A stretch of DNA of 64,000 bases from Sphingobacterium spiritivorum (lineage in GTDB: Bacteria > Bacteroidota > Bacteroidia > Sphingobacteriales > Sphingobacteriaceae). A program made the position numbers and the translations under genes. The stretch's first letter is position 1. Each line of letters opens with the position of its first letter. Below the pieces are notes generated by a model. The model saw only the letters and a program-made list of their open reading frames with translations. It did no database searches and was not told where the DNA came from. The stretch covers positions 1,860,001 to 1,924,000 of the forward strand of contig NZ_CP068083.1 of NCBI RefSeq assembly GCF_016725325.1, read 5' to 3'. Below, in pieces: positions 52,869 through 62,394 of the stretch.

Positions 52869-53939
52869 ATGTCAAAAATAAAATTCATAAATAATGGTAG
52901 CTCATTATTTTCCAAAGACCTCCGTAACAGAGTAAATCAATATTTCGGTACGACTTCTAAAGAAAAAGTTGGAGATTTTCGTCTCTTTCTAAAAGCAATT
53001 CTGCTTATTGTATCGGCCCTGTCCATATATGTATTTCTTGTTTTTTTCTCTTATCCAGCCTGGTTAGGAATTATATTAAGTATCATATTCGGATGCAATC
53101 TGGCTGGTATTGGTTTTAATATTATGCATGATGCAGGGCATGATACTTTTTCTGCAAATAAAAAAGTTAATCGTGTATTCTCCTACAGTCTCAATCTCTT
53201 GGGAGGGAGTATCTTCTTCTGGAAACTCAAACATAATATTGCTCACCATACCTATACCAACGTACAAGGGCACGATCACGATATAGATGTAAAGTTTATG
53301 CGGCTGCACGATGACCAGCCCTTTCGCTGGTATCATAGATTTCAATATATCTACTTTATTCTGCTTTATTCCATATCGTATATGGCCTGGGTATTCTATC
53401 AGGATTATGAGAAATATTTCAGAGGAACAATGAATAAAGGAGGCGAAAGTTTTCGCTTTCCCACAAAAGAGAAGGCTATTTTTTGGATAACCAAGGTTTT
53501 TCATCTGGGGATTTTTATTGTCTTACCAGTCTGCTTTGCCGGTTGGCAGGCCGCATGCATAGGTCTTGTTATCGCTTTTGTGAGCTGTGGTTTATGCCTT
53601 GCATTTGTGTTTCAGTTAGCGCATGTTGTAGGTGAAACCCATTTCCCTACTGTAAAGGAACATGAAGATATAAAAGAAGAGTGGATGGTTCACCAGCTTG
53701 AAACAACAGCCAATTTCTCAACAAATAATAAATTGCTTTCCTGGTTACTCGGAGGGCTTAATTATCAGGTTGAACACCATCTGTTTCCTAAGATCAGCCA
53801 TATTCATTATCCGGAAATCAATAAACTTGTAAAGCAGACCTGCAAGGATCATGGAATAGGATATATCGAGTTTAAAAGCTTAGGGCAAGCCGTGTGGTCT
53901 CACATACGGCATATTCATAAAATGTCCGTAAATGCATAA
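52869..53939 (+). CDS. Membrane fatty-acid (acyl-CoA) desaturase
   Basis: 356 residues with about four membrane helices. Three histidine boxes that hold the di-iron centre are present: HDAGHD (from His87), HNIAHH (near 117) and QVEHH in NYQVEHHLFPKISHIHYP. The third box with Gln first is the front-end (delta-6 type) form. It introduces a double bond to keep membranes fluid. Placement next to a cold-shock gene fits this role. There is no N-terminal cytochrome b5 domain, so an external electron donor is needed. Confidence 0.93.
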   Translation: MSKIKFINNGSSLFSKDLRNRVNQYFGTTSKEKVGDFRLFLKAILLIVSALSIYVFLVFFSYPAWLGIILSIIFGCNLAGIGFNIMHDAGHDTFSANKKVNRVFSYSLNLLGGSIFFWKLKHNIAHHTYTNVQGHDHDIDVKFMRLHDDQPFRWYHRFQYIYFILLYSISYMAWVFYQDYEKYFRGTMNKGGESFRFPTKEKAIFWITKVFHLGIFIVLPVCFAGWQAACIGLVIAFVSCGLCLAFVFQLAHVVGETHFPTVKEHEDIKEEWMVHQLETTANFSTNNKLLSWLLGGLNYQVEHHLFPKISHIHYPEINKLVKQTCKDHGIGYIEFKSLGQAVWSHIRHIHKMSVNA

Positions 53940-53971
53940 TGCTTTGTACTTGCTTATAAAGGTTTTTTAAG

Positions 53972-54751
53972 CTATTTCAGCTTAACAAGAGGATGATTTA
54001 ATCCGTTAACTTCATTTTTTATAATTTCATATTTATCCAGACTGTCTAATAGCTGGGTAAGATTTTTGAATCCAAAAGTACGGGCGTCAAAACTCGGATC
54101 AATCTTTCGTAAAGCCAGTCCTATTTTAGCAATAAAAGTTTCATCATCCTCATTTGTCGCAATTGAGAATGCTTTATCAATTTTGATCATTTCTGATTTG
54201 GGTAAGGTAGCTTTGGTGATTTTAACAGACTCCGGTTTTTTGTTAATCTTTTCAGCAATGGCTCTTGCCGGTCTTTTTTTATTATCCGCAGGAATAGCAG
54301 CAATTTCTTCTACTTCTACCAGATTCTCTGTGAAAGTGAAAATCTCACAAGAGTTAACAAATGCGATAGGCGTAATCTTTCGGCCTATTCCCATAACAAA
54401 CAGCCCCTCTTCCCTGATCCGCTTCGCTAATCCGGTATAGTCACTGTCACTGGATACAATACAGAAGCCATCCACACTCTTACCGTGCAGAATATCCATC
54501 GCATCTATGATAAGGGAACTGTCAGTAGAGTTTTTTCCGGAAGTGTAAGAGAATTTTTGAATTGGATTTATTGAATATTCGTTTAATATATCTTTCCAGC
54601 TATTCATTTGCGGACTTGTCCAGTCTCCGTAAATACGTCTGATTGTAGCCTTCCCGTATTTGGAGACTTCAGCTATTAATTCTTTAATCAGACTCGCCTG
54701 AGCATTGTCTCCATCTATTAGAACAGCAATATTAAATTTGGAATCGTTCAT
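53972..54751 (-). CDS. NYN-domain protein with OST-HTH/LOTUS domain
   Basis: 259 residues. A PIN-like NYN nuclease domain (about 1-150) has acidic residues in NIAVLIDGDNAQASLI and VSSDSDYTGLAKRI, and the VMGIGRK strand. A Lys-rich linker is followed by an OST-HTH/LOTUS domain (about 190-259, FIAKIGLALRKIDPSFDARTFGFKNLTQLLDSL). This combination is known from MARF1-like and bacterial YacP/LabA-like RNA-processing proteins. Metal-dependent RNA cleavage is plausible; the target is unknown. Confidence 0.9.
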   Translation of the reverse strand: MNDSKFNIAVLIDGDNAQASLIKELIAEVSKYGKATIRRIYGDWTSPQMNSWKDILNEYSINPIQKFSYTSGKNSTDSSLIIDAMDILHGKSVDGFCIVSSDSDYTGLAKRIREEGLFVMGIGRKITPIAFVNSCEIFTFTENLVEVEEIAAIPADNKKRPARAIAEKINKKPESVKITKATLPKSEMIKIDKAFSIATNEDDETFIAKIGLALRKIDPSFDARTFGFKNLTQLLDSLDKYEIIKNEVNGLNHPLVKLK

Positions 54752-54981
54752 TTCTTTGTGTCTGTTACTGCATCAGGATAGTAGATTAGAATAATAACAT
54801 CCTTTTACTCCACCCTCAATAGTTTCTAATTTATGAAAATTTATTGAGTATATATGCTGATATGGATCAGACTATAATACTTTACGAAACAGAGTCTTGT
54901 TGTTTTTTGTGATAAATTACTATTTTTAGTGATTCAACCCGGCAGCGCAATGAAGCCGGCGTTAAAACGTTAATAATAGTT

Positions 54982-55449
54982 ATGAAGAAAAATGTAATAT
55001 GTTACTGTATCCTTCTTTTGGGAATGCTGGTCATTCCTGATCTGTCTTCAGCGCAGGAATCCGATACTGTGCCCGAATTGGTCGATGATATTCAGGTCGA
55101 TGTTAAAAATGTAAGTGTGGATGCAAAGACCAAAACACTGACATTGGATCTTTTTTTAATCTCCTATCAAAAAAATCCGAGAGAATTTAAGCTGAATACA
55201 TTTGCAACTCAAGTGCTGGACGCTAAGGGGCAGACGTATATGTATTCCACAATGCAGATGGGAAAAGTGTTGATTAAGCTGTCCGACAGACAGAATTACC
55301 TTCACTATTTCATGGAAGATGAAGTTCCGGTAGCTTTTAAGATTACAGTAGATAACTGGGCGAAAGGAAATAAAGCGAAAGTTGTGAAGCTCGTTTTTGA
55401 GGATAGCACTGAAGCTGGTAAATTTATAGAAAAGGCTGTCAATTTGTAA
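54982..55449 (+). CDS. Secreted hypothetical protein, 155 residues
   Basis: Signal peptide (about 1-24, ending LSSAQE). The mature part is strand-rich (VDVKNVSVDAKTKTLTLDLFLISYQKNP and VPVAFKITVDNW), which suggests a beta-sandwich of unknown function. I do not recognise a family. The gene's last codons form the left arm of its own terminator. Confidence 0.65.
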   Translation: MKKNVICYCILLLGMLVIPDLSSAQESDTVPELVDDIQVDVKNVSVDAKTKTLTLDLFLISYQKNPREFKLNTFATQVLDAKGQTYMYSTMQMGKVLIKLSDRQNYLHYFMEDEVPVAFKITVDNWAKGNKAKVVKLVFEDSTEAGKFIEKAVNL

Positions 55450-55462
55450 ATGACAGCCTTTT
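55430..55462. terminator. Terminator that overlaps the end of the secreted protein gene
   Basis: Twelve-base arms AAAAGGCTGTCA / TGACAGCCTTTT, 9-base loop, followed by TTTGTG. The left arm is inside the coding sequence and the loop contains the stop codon. It ends five bases before the stop of the converging gene. Confidence 0.8.
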
Positions 55463-55466
55463 TGTG

Positions 55467-56006
55467 TTATCTTGAATATCGGATTTGTTGACGATCCATC
55501 ATACCCATCTGATCTTTCATCATCTTGATCTGCTCGGTCAGCAATTTATTTTTATCCGCTTTCTTCGCTTCCTGTAAGTACTTCTCAGCCTCTCTTTTGT
55601 TGCGCTTAGCCATGGCGATACCTGCCAGACTCAATTTTGCAAGGGCTATATTATGATCCATATGAAGTCCCAGTGATAGGGCCTTCTTAAAGAATTTTTC
55701 AGATTGTAAAGGTGCTCTTCTGGATTCGATAAGCCCGATTAGCATATTGTAATATCCGTGCTGTGCAGGGATCAGTTGTTTTTCATAGTTTGTAATTCTG
55801 TTTAACCACTGTTCTGCCTTTTCCATTTTTTCCTTACGCATAAACCACTGAGCTAACAGCATATTTTCATTGAAAAATACCGTTACCCAGGCTAATATAG
55901 TGATCAGAATGCCTAAAACTCCCCATCCCCATTGTCCAGACCAAAAAAGGACGACGGTACCGACTAACAGCAGACAGCTGATAATAATTCGAATTAGATT
56001 TGACAT
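55467..56006 (-). CDS. Small membrane protein with TPR-like cytoplasmic domain
   Basis: 179 residues from the Met at 56006, which puts two hydrophobic helices (about 4-20 and 24-44) at the N-terminus; an upstream Met adds a polar stretch. The rest is helical with repeat-like pairs (EKAEQWLNRITNYEKQLIP, EKFFKKALSLGL, REAEKYLQEAKKAD), probably two to three TPR units for protein binding. The partner is unknown. Confidence 0.72.
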   Translation of the reverse strand: MSNLIRIIISCLLLVGTVVLFWSGQWGWGVLGILITILAWVTVFFNENMLLAQWFMRKEKMEKAEQWLNRITNYEKQLIPAQHGYYNMLIGLIESRRAPLQSEKFFKKALSLGLHMDHNIALAKLSLAGIAMAKRNKREAEKYLQEAKKADKNKLLTEQIKMMKDQMGMMDRQQIRYSR

Positions 56007-56094
56007 GTGTCTTTGATTTTGTACTTTAAATTGCAAATATCCGTTAATTTAGCCGCAAGTACAACTTGTTGGCAGCATAAAATTGTAAAAATTG

Positions 56095-56102
56095 TAAATT
56101 TG
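56095..56102 (+). promoter_or_regulatory. -7 promoter element of ung
   Basis: TAAATTTG fits TAnnTTTG; it lies only 5 bases before the ATG, implying a leaderless or near-leaderless mRNA if used. Confidence 0.4.
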
Positions 56103-56106
56103 AAAT

Positions 56107-56787
56107 ATGGAAAAGCGTTATGATGAAAGTTGGGATGTGATTTTGAAGCCACTCTTTAAAGAACCTTATATGCGGTCATTGTCACAATTTGTACAGCAGG
56201 AACGGCAACGTTGCCTTATCTTTCCCCCGGAAGATCTGGTTTTAAATGCTTTTAAACTGACTCCTCTGGATCAGGTTAAGGTTGTTATATTGGGGCAGGA
56301 TCCCTATCACAATGATGGCCAGGCGCATGGTCTTTCTTTTTCTGTGCCGGATGGTATTGCTCTTCCCCCTTCTCTGCGCAATATTTATTCAGAATTGCAG
56401 ACAGATATTCCGGGATTTAAATATCCTGCAACTGGCAACCTCACGAAATGGGCCAGGCAGGGGGTGCTGTTGCTTAATGCAACTCTTACTGTAAGAGCGC
56501 ATGAGGCGGGTTCGCACCAAAAAAGAGGGTGGGAATTATTTACAGATCAGATCATACAAAAAATCTCGGAACAGTGCGAGCATGTCGTATTCATTCTGTG
56601 GGGAAGTTATGCTCAGAAAAAGGCAGTTCTGATTGATAAAAGTAAGCACCTGATTCTGACTGCAGTGCATCCCTCACCTTTGTCTGTGTACCGTGGCTTT
56701 TTTGGTTGTAAACATTTCTCACAGGCCAATGAATATTTAAAAGGTCATGGAAGATTGCCGATAGACTGGCGGATAGAAACGGATTAG
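56107..56787 (+). CDS. ung: Uracil-DNA glycosylase
   Basis: 226 residues, family 1 length. The water-activating Asp65 lies in GQDPYHNDGQAHG, and the DNA-intercalating loop is HPSPLSVYRG. It removes uracil from DNA to start base-excision repair. Its last four bases overlap the 3' end of the convergent DUF6695 gene. Confidence 0.97.
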   Translation: MEKRYDESWDVILKPLFKEPYMRSLSQFVQQERQRCLIFPPEDLVLNAFKLTPLDQVKVVILGQDPYHNDGQAHGLSFSVPDGIALPPSLRNIYSELQTDIPGFKYPATGNLTKWARQGVLLLNATLTVRAHEAGSHQKRGWELFTDQIIQKISEQCEHVVFILWGSYAQKKAVLIDKSKHLILTAVHPSPLSVYRGFFGCKHFSQANEYLKGHGRLPIDWRIETD

Positions 56788-57866
56788 GCAGATTGTTCTG
56801 CAGTTCTCGGAAATGGAAGCTCCGTGTTTGAAAGTCTCTTCACATGCCTGATGTTAAATTTCACACCAGCCTGGATAACATGTGTTGTCAGGAGATGACT
56901 GTCATACGTAATTTGAAAGGGGAGTTCCGGATCCAAAGCCGGATCGGCCACTCCGACTACTGCATATTCCCACTCCCCTGTAGGGGTATAACGGGAGACG
57001 GTTATTTTCCGATCTTCCATGATACGGAAAGCATACCATGCTCCTTCACCCACTCCACCCAGATATTGAGCATGTTCCGGAATAGAAGTCGGTTTAGCGT
57101 CACACTCCATTCCGCCAATGATAAGATCATCAGGTAGTAAAGCTGCTTTCTTGCTCCGTACATTATCTGCCAACTTGCTGAGTAGGAATAAAAACGATTG
57201 CCAGCGGTTCATTCTGAAGTTTTTTAAACCATTTGCCGGACTGTAGGAGTAAACAGATCTGCAGTTATTTGCATTTACAACATTACTAATGGGGCTGCAC
57301 TTGATTGTTTCCGGAAAATTAATCCAGTGCAACCAGGTGTATTTCTGAGAGGAATTGAATAGAAGTCGGGTAATAAACCGGGAACAGTTATTATTTCCAC
57401 GAGCTACTGCTCCGTAGGGTGTAGATCCCTGAAGTACAACAGTATCCGCATAATTTTTCGCCTGATCAAAGTTGATATCTTCTGCTACTGAGAAATACAA
57501 TTCCCCGAACCCCTGCATATCTTCCCGCATAGACTCAAAGTAGTGGACAATGTTTTCCAGATTGCTTATTTTTCCCTCCTTGTCAAACCGGGCTTTAAAG
57601 TCGATGGTCAGTCTTGGATCTGATTCTTTAGATCGGGCTCTTCCATGTCCTCGTGGGGAGATATACCTGCCAAAATCATAATACAACAGCTCTCCGGAGG
57701 ATGCACTGACCAGTACGATGCCAGTATGACCGACTTTGAAATTTAAATTTTTTACGATCCCTATTTTTTTGAAAAACATCATCCAGGCCTCATCGCCCCG
57801 TATTGTTGAATCGGGCCAGGCAAGAATTAATGCAAAATCTTTAAACTCAGGTACAGTCTTATCCAT
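56784..57866 (-). CDS. DUF6695-like protein with a possible permuted papain-type core
   Basis: 360 residues, no signal peptide. In the N-terminal half a His (His47, VGHTGIVLV) precedes a Cys (Cys161, GNNNCSRFITRLLF). That order and spacing are those of permuted NlpC/P60 (YiiX/LRAT-like) thiol enzymes. Downstream are strand-rich parts ending LPFPRTAEQ. DUF6695 was named from memory of Bacteroidota annotations, so the family is moderate confidence. The gene starts three bases after the Lrp regulator stop and is co-transcribed. Confidence 0.6.
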   Translation of the reverse strand: MDKTVPEFKDFALILAWPDSTIRGDEAWMMFFKKIGIVKNLNFKVGHTGIVLVSASSGELLYYDFGRYISPRGHGRARSKESDPRLTIDFKARFDKEGKISNLENIVHYFESMREDMQGFGELYFSVAEDINFDQAKNYADTVVLQGSTPYGAVARGNNNCSRFITRLLFNSSQKYTWLHWINFPETIKCSPISNVVNANNCRSVYSYSPANGLKNFRMNRWQSFLFLLSKLADNVRSKKAALLPDDLIIGGMECDAKPTSIPEHAQYLGGVGEGAWYAFRIMEDRKITVSRYTPTGEWEYAVVGVADPALDPELPFQITYDSHLLTTHVIQAGVKFNIRHVKRLSNTELPFPRTAEQSA

Positions 57867-57869
57867 AGG

Positions 57870-58340
57870 CTAATACTCCAAAGGGATGATAGGCTCCTTT
57901 TTACTGGTAGACATGATCATCATCGTCTGGAATGTCTTTACAAAAGGGATTTTAGATATCTTTTCCATGATGACAGCTTCATAAGCTTTAATGTCTTTGA
58001 CATACACTTTTAAGATAAAATCACAATTTCCGGTCACGTGGTGACACTCTGTTACTTCCGGAATTCCCTTTACAGCTTCCACAAATTCAGGAATTGCATT
58101 ATGGGTATGAAAATCTAAAGAAATCTGTATAAAAGATTTGATTCCCAGCCCAAGCTTCTCCTCATCCACAAAAGCATGATAGCTTTTGATGAATCCGGAA
58201 TTCTCCAACTTACGTACGCGTTCCAGCGTTGGGGCAGGAGAAAGGCCAATGCTTGAAGCTAACTGCAGGTTGGTCACCCGACCGTTCTCTTGAAGAAGCT
58301 TCAAAATTTTTAAGTCAGTTTTGTCAGGCTGAAAAGGCAT
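57870..58340 (-). CDS. Lrp/AsnC-family transcriptional regulator
   Basis: 156 residues. The winged helix-turn-helix at the N-terminus (KILKLLQENGRVTNLQLASSIGLSPAPTLERVRKLENSGFI) is followed by the RAM/AsnC ligand-binding domain (about 70-150, GNCDFILKVYVKDIKAYEAVI). Amino acids usually modulate such proteins. It leads a two-gene unit with DUF6695 and is divergent from sufB. Confidence 0.94.
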   Translation of the reverse strand: MPFQPDKTDLKILKLLQENGRVTNLQLASSIGLSPAPTLERVRKLENSGFIKSYHAFVDEEKLGLGIKSFIQISLDFHTHNAIPEFVEAVKGIPEVTECHHVTGNCDFILKVYVKDIKAYEAVIMEKISKIPFVKTFQTMMIMSTSKKEPIIPLEY

Positions 58341-58672
58341 ATTTTCAATTTAGTTTTATGATTAAATGTAAAGATAATAAAAAATATCCGAATAATATTT
58401 GGTTATAGGTTCTTTATATAAACAATTATTCTTGACATAAAAAGTTTAAATTTTCGCTTAACTATTTTGTTTTTAGGTGTTTATGTTATTTTTACCCTTG
58501 TGGAGTGAGATTGCAGTGGATAAGAAAGAACAAAAGTGATGTAAGTCATATTTTTTGTCATAAATAAGCCATCTAACCGATTAAAAAGTATTTTTTTAGG
58601 TTCTAAAGTCGTACCTTTGTAGCTTGAAACTGAGTGATAATGCTCAGAAGATTTTTGATTAAGAGCAGAGAT
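58341..58672. promoter_or_regulatory. Divergent region between the Lrp regulator and sufB
   Basis: A 332-base gap without a gene. The sufB promoter -7 element TACCTTTG is at 58612-58619, 53 bases before the ATG. No Fe-S or iron-regulator site was recognised by eye. Confidence 0.55.
58612..58619 (+). promoter_or_regulatory. -7 promoter element of sufB
   Basis: TACCTTTG is an exact match to TAnnTTTG, 53 bases before the ATG. The T-rich stretch TTTTTTTAGG upstream offers no clear -33 TTTG. Confidence 0.6.
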
Positions 58673-60124
58673 ATGAGTACCAAAGATGACGATATTTTAA
58701 AAGAGCTGGAGCAGGAGGAGTATAAATACGGTTTTACAACTGATATTGAAATGGATATTGCTCCGACAGGCTTGACAGAAGATACGGTTCGACTTATTTC
58801 CGAAAAGAAGAATGAGCCGGAGTGGTTATTGGAGTGGCGTTTGAAAGCTTTCCGTCATTTTTTGACGTTAAAGATGCCTACCTGGCAAAATTTTAGAAAT
58901 CCGGAGGTTGATTTTCAGGCTATTTCATACTACGCTGCCCCTAAAGCAAAACCACAGTTGAATTCCCTGGATGAAGTGGATCCTGAATTGCTGGCTACCT
59001 TCGCAAAGCTGGGAATTCCATTGGATGAACAAAAGATATTGGCCGGTGTAGTAGCGGTAGATGCTGTTTTTGACTCTGTATCTGTCAAGACTACATTCCG
59101 TGAAAAACTAAAAGAACAAGGCGTTATTTTCTGTTCTTTTGGAGAAGCTGTGCAGGAATATCCTGAATTAGTAAAAGAATACCTGGGAACAGTGGTTCCT
59201 CAGACAGATAATATTTATGCTGCATTGAATTCTGCAGTATTTTCGGACGGATCTTTCGTTTACATTCCTAAAGGCGTAAGATGCCCGATGGAGCTGTCAA
59301 CTTACTTCCGTATCAATGCGCAGAATACCGGGCAGTTTGAACGTACGCTGATTATTGCAGATGAAGGATCATACGTTTCATATTTGGAGGGATGTACTGC
59401 TCCTACACGTGATGAAAATCAGTTACATGCTGCAGTAGTAGAACTGGTTGCTCAAAGAGATGCTGAAATTAAATATTCTACTGTTCAAAACTGGTACCCT
59501 GGTGACAAGGACGGTAAAGGTGGTATCTACAACTTTGTAACAAAAAGAGGTATCTGTAAAGGTGATAACAGTAAGATTTCCTGGACACAGGTAGAAACAG
59601 GATCAGCTATTACATGGAAATATCCCGGAGTCATTCTCAAAGGAGATAATTCTGTCGGTGAATTTTATTCTGTAGCATTGACACGTAATATGCAGGTCGC
59701 TGATACAGGTACAAAAATGATTCACCTGGGAAAAAATACACGTTCTAAGATTGTTTCTAAAGGGATTTCCGCTGGGAAAAGCCACAACAGCTACAGAGGA
59801 TTGGTGAAGATCGGTCCCAATGCGGACAATTCCAGAAATTTCACACAGTGTGACTCTTTATTGATAGGAGACAAATGTGGAGCGCATACTTTCCCTTATA
59901 TCGAAAATAAAAACAGAACAGCCGTACTGGAGCATGAAGCCACGACTTCTAAGATCGGGGAAGATCAGGTGTTCTATCTTAATCAAAGAGGAATTGATTC
60001 GGAGAAGGCGGTAGGGCTTATTGTTAATGGGTATGCCAAAGAGGTACTGAATCAATTGCCGATGGAGTTTGCTGTAGAAGCACAGAAGTTACTGGCTATT
60101 TCCTTAGAGGGAAGTGTTGGATAG
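58673..60124 (+). CDS. sufB: Fe-S cluster assembly scaffold SufB
   Basis: 483 residues from the ATG at 58673 (MSTKDDDIL), preferred because the 13 codons upstream are not family-like. The core beta-helix has [23 protein letters not shown] and the C-terminal [45 protein letters not shown]. The conserved Cys in FTQCDSLL accepts sulfur. SufB with SufC and SufD forms the SUF scaffold. A strong TAnnTTTG lies upstream. Confidence 0.97.
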   Translation: MSTKDDDILKELEQEEYKYGFTTDIEMDIAPTGLTEDTVRLISEKKNEPEWLLEWRLKAFRHFLTLKMPTWQNFRNPEVDFQAISYYAAPKAKPQLNSLDEVDPELLATFAKLGIPLDEQKILAGVVAVDAVFDSVSVKTTFREKLKEQGVIFCSFGEAVQEYPELVKEYLGTVVPQTDNIYAALNSAVFSDGSFVYIPKGVRCPMELSTYFRINAQNTGQFERTLIIADEGSYVSYLEGCTAPTRDENQLHAAVVELVAQRDAEIKYSTVQNWYPGDKDGKGGIYNFVTKRGICKGDNSKISWTQVETGSAITWKYPGVILKGDNSVGEFYSVALTRNMQVADTGTKMIHLGKNTRSKIVSKGISAGKSHNSYRGLVKIGPNADNSRNFTQCDSLLIGDKCGAHTFPYIENKNRTAVLEHEATTSKIGEDQVFYLNQRGIDSEKAVGLIVNGYAKEVLNQLPMEFAVEAQKLLAISLEGSVG

Positions 60125-60232
60125 TAAGCGGAATCATATATAAAATTAAATATCGACAAAAATATAAGGAGCTGTCAGCAGAAGTAGAGCAATTTGCCGA
60201 ACAATACCGCTGATCTCCAAATGATAAAGAAT

Positions 60233-60991
60233 ATGTTAAGTATTAAGAATTTACATGCGTCTGTTGAAGACAAACAAATATTAAAAGGCTTAAATCTTGA
60301 AGTGAAAGCAGGAGAGGTTCATGCTATTATGGGGCCTAATGGTGCCGGAAAAAGCACATTGGGAAATGTATTGGCTGGTCGTGAAAGCTACGAAGTAACA
60401 GATGGTACAGCCTTATTGGATGGTGTAGATTTATTGGATCTTTCTCCGGAAGATCGCGCCCGTGAAGGCTTGTTTCTGGCTTTTCAGTATCCGGTAGAAA
60501 TTCCCGGAGTTTCAAACATTAATTTTCTGAAGACAGCTGTAAATGATATTCGTGCTTATAAAGGCTTAGCGCCGATGGAAGCTAAAGAATTCTTACAGAT
60601 GGTAAAAGAAAAACAGAAGCTTGTAGAGTTTTCTGCAAATCTTGCCAACCGTTCATTAAACGAAGGATTTTCAGGTGGTGAAAAAAAACGTAATGAAATA
60701 TTTCAATTGGCGATGTTGAATCCAAAATTATCTATTCTGGATGAAACAGATTCCGGTTTGGATATTGATGCATTACGCGTTGTCGCAAACGGTGTTAACC
60801 AATTACGTTCAAAAGACAATGCTTTTGTTGTGATCACACACTACCAGCGTTTATTAGATTATATTGTTCCGGATTTTGTTCACGTACTTTACAATGGACG
60901 TATTGTGAAATCGGGTCCGAAAGAACTTGCTTTGGAGCTGGAAGAAAAAGGTTACGATTGGTTAAAAGAATTAGACACACAAAATGCTTGA
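60233..60991 (+). CDS. sufC: Fe-S cluster assembly ATPase SufC
   Basis: 252 residues from the Met at 60233 (MLSIKNLH, the family start). ABC ATPase motifs: Walker A GPNGAGKSTLGN, signature FSGGEKKRNEI, Walker B LSILDETDSGLD. It drives conformational change in SufBD. It follows sufB by 108 bases, a larger gap than to sufD, with no clear terminator, so one transcript is likely. Confidence 0.97.
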   Translation: MLSIKNLHASVEDKQILKGLNLEVKAGEVHAIMGPNGAGKSTLGNVLAGRESYEVTDGTALLDGVDLLDLSPEDRAREGLFLAFQYPVEIPGVSNINFLKTAVNDIRAYKGLAPMEAKEFLQMVKEKQKLVEFSANLANRSLNEGFSGGEKKRNEIFQLAMLNPKLSILDETDSGLDIDALRVVANGVNQLRSKDNAFVVITHYQRLLDYIVPDFVHVLYNGRIVKSGPKELALELEEKGYDWLKELDTQNA

Positions 60992-61039
60992 GGATCTTAG
61001 CGGATGGATGAAGTAGCAAGCAGACGGATAGATAATAAC

Positions 61040-62344
61040 ATGAGTACATTGATAGCAGATTCATTATTTCAACAATTGGTAGACGGTTTTCAGGAGCAGG
61101 AAAGTGCTTCCGAAACTGTAGCCTTGACTAAATTACGTCAGGATGCTTTTGACAAATTTCGTCAGGTTGGTTTTCCAACTGTGAAAAATGAAGATTGGAA
61201 ATATACAAATGTTCACAGTCTGGTAAACAAAACATATGTTTTGAATCCGGATGTGGATATTGATGGTTTGGATTTCAGTAAAGCTGATATTCCGGATCTG
61301 GATGCACATCGCATAGTCTTGGTAAACGGTCAGTATGTACTGGCATTTTCTTCACTTGAAGAAGAGATCGGATTGACAGTGAAGCCTATTGATGATGCAG
61401 CACAGGAACGTAATTTTATTGCGCATTTTGCACAATATGCCGATAAGACACAGAATCCTTTTGTAGCGTTGAACACAGCGTTGTATACATCAGGTTTATA
61501 TATAGATGTGGCAAAAGGCAAAGCACTGCAAAAGCCTATTCATATAGTGCACGTAGCGACCGGAGCGGAAGATTTTTTCACGCAAACCCGTAATCTGATC
61601 GTACTGGAGCCTAATGCAGAAGCCGAGATTATCGAATCCTTCATTACTTTAGAAGGAGCAGCGAAGAATGTACAGAATAAAGTAACTGAAATTGTAGTGC
61701 AGGAAAATGCAAAATTACAACACTACTATCTTCAGGTTTCGGAATCTGTAAGTCATTATTTCAATCATACTGAAGTATATCAGGAAAAATATAGTTTATA
61801 TAATAATTATAACTGTAATTTCCCGGGAGCAACTTTTGTCCGTAATGATATCAACGTAAGATTAGATGCTGAATATGTAGAAAGTCACCTGTACGGAATT
61901 AATCTGACTGCTGATAACCAGTTTGTCGATAATCATACCGTAGTAGATCATATGAAACCACATTGTGAATCGTATGAGTGGTATAAAAACATACCTCAGG
62001 ATACTTCTACTGCCGTTTTTAATGGTAAAATCTTTGTTCGCGAGGATGCACAGAAAACGAATGCTTTTCAACAAAACAATAATATGTTGATTGGTGATAA
62101 ATCGACGGTATATACCAAACCTCAGCTGGAGATCTTTGCAGATGATGTAAAATGTTCGCACGGTTGTACAATGGGACAATTTGATAATGATGCATTGTTT
62201 TATTTGAGAGCCCGTGGTATCGGCGAAGAGTCGGCCCGACTGCTTTTGGTACATGCGTTTGCATTTGATGTAACAACAAGATTTTCTAATCCGGTAGTAC
62301 GTCAATATGTCGAAAATCTGGTAGATGCCGGATTGAGAGACTAA
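61040..62344 (+). CDS. sufD: Fe-S cluster assembly protein SufD
   Basis: 434 residues from the ATG at 61040 (MSTLIADS). The N-terminal helical part is followed by the SufBD beta-helix (ENAKLQHYYLQVSE, SHLYGINLTADNQFVDNHTVVDH) and the C-terminal TKPQLEIFADDVKCSHGCTMGQFDNDALFYLRARGIG. It forms a heterodimer with SufB. It is the last gene of the sufBCD unit; a terminator follows 17 bases after the stop. No cysteine desulfurase (SufS/SufE) gene follows. Confidence 0.96.
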   Translation: MSTLIADSLFQQLVDGFQEQESASETVALTKLRQDAFDKFRQVGFPTVKNEDWKYTNVHSLVNKTYVLNPDVDIDGLDFSKADIPDLDAHRIVLVNGQYVLAFSSLEEEIGLTVKPIDDAAQERNFIAHFAQYADKTQNPFVALNTALYTSGLYIDVAKGKALQKPIHIVHVATGAEDFFTQTRNLIVLEPNAEAEIIESFITLEGAAKNVQNKVTEIVVQENAKLQHYYLQVSESVSHYFNHTEVYQEKYSLYNNYNCNFPGATFVRNDINVRLDAEYVESHLYGINLTADNQFVDNHTVVDHMKPHCESYEWYKNIPQDTSTAVFNGKIFVREDAQKTNAFQQNNNMLIGDKSTVYTKPQLEIFADDVKCSHGCTMGQFDNDALFYLRARGIGEESARLLLVHAFAFDVTTRFSNPVVRQYVENLVDAGLRD

Positions 62345-62360
62345 GAAATATAAAGATTTC

Positions 62361-62394
62361 AAAAAGCGTTTAAGAGCAATCTTAAACGCTTTTT
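62361..62394. terminator. Terminator after sufD
   Basis: Perfect 15-base arms, loop GCAA, followed by a T-run. The right arm encodes the last codons and stop of the converging bPH_6 gene, so both strands may use it. Confidence 0.88.
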
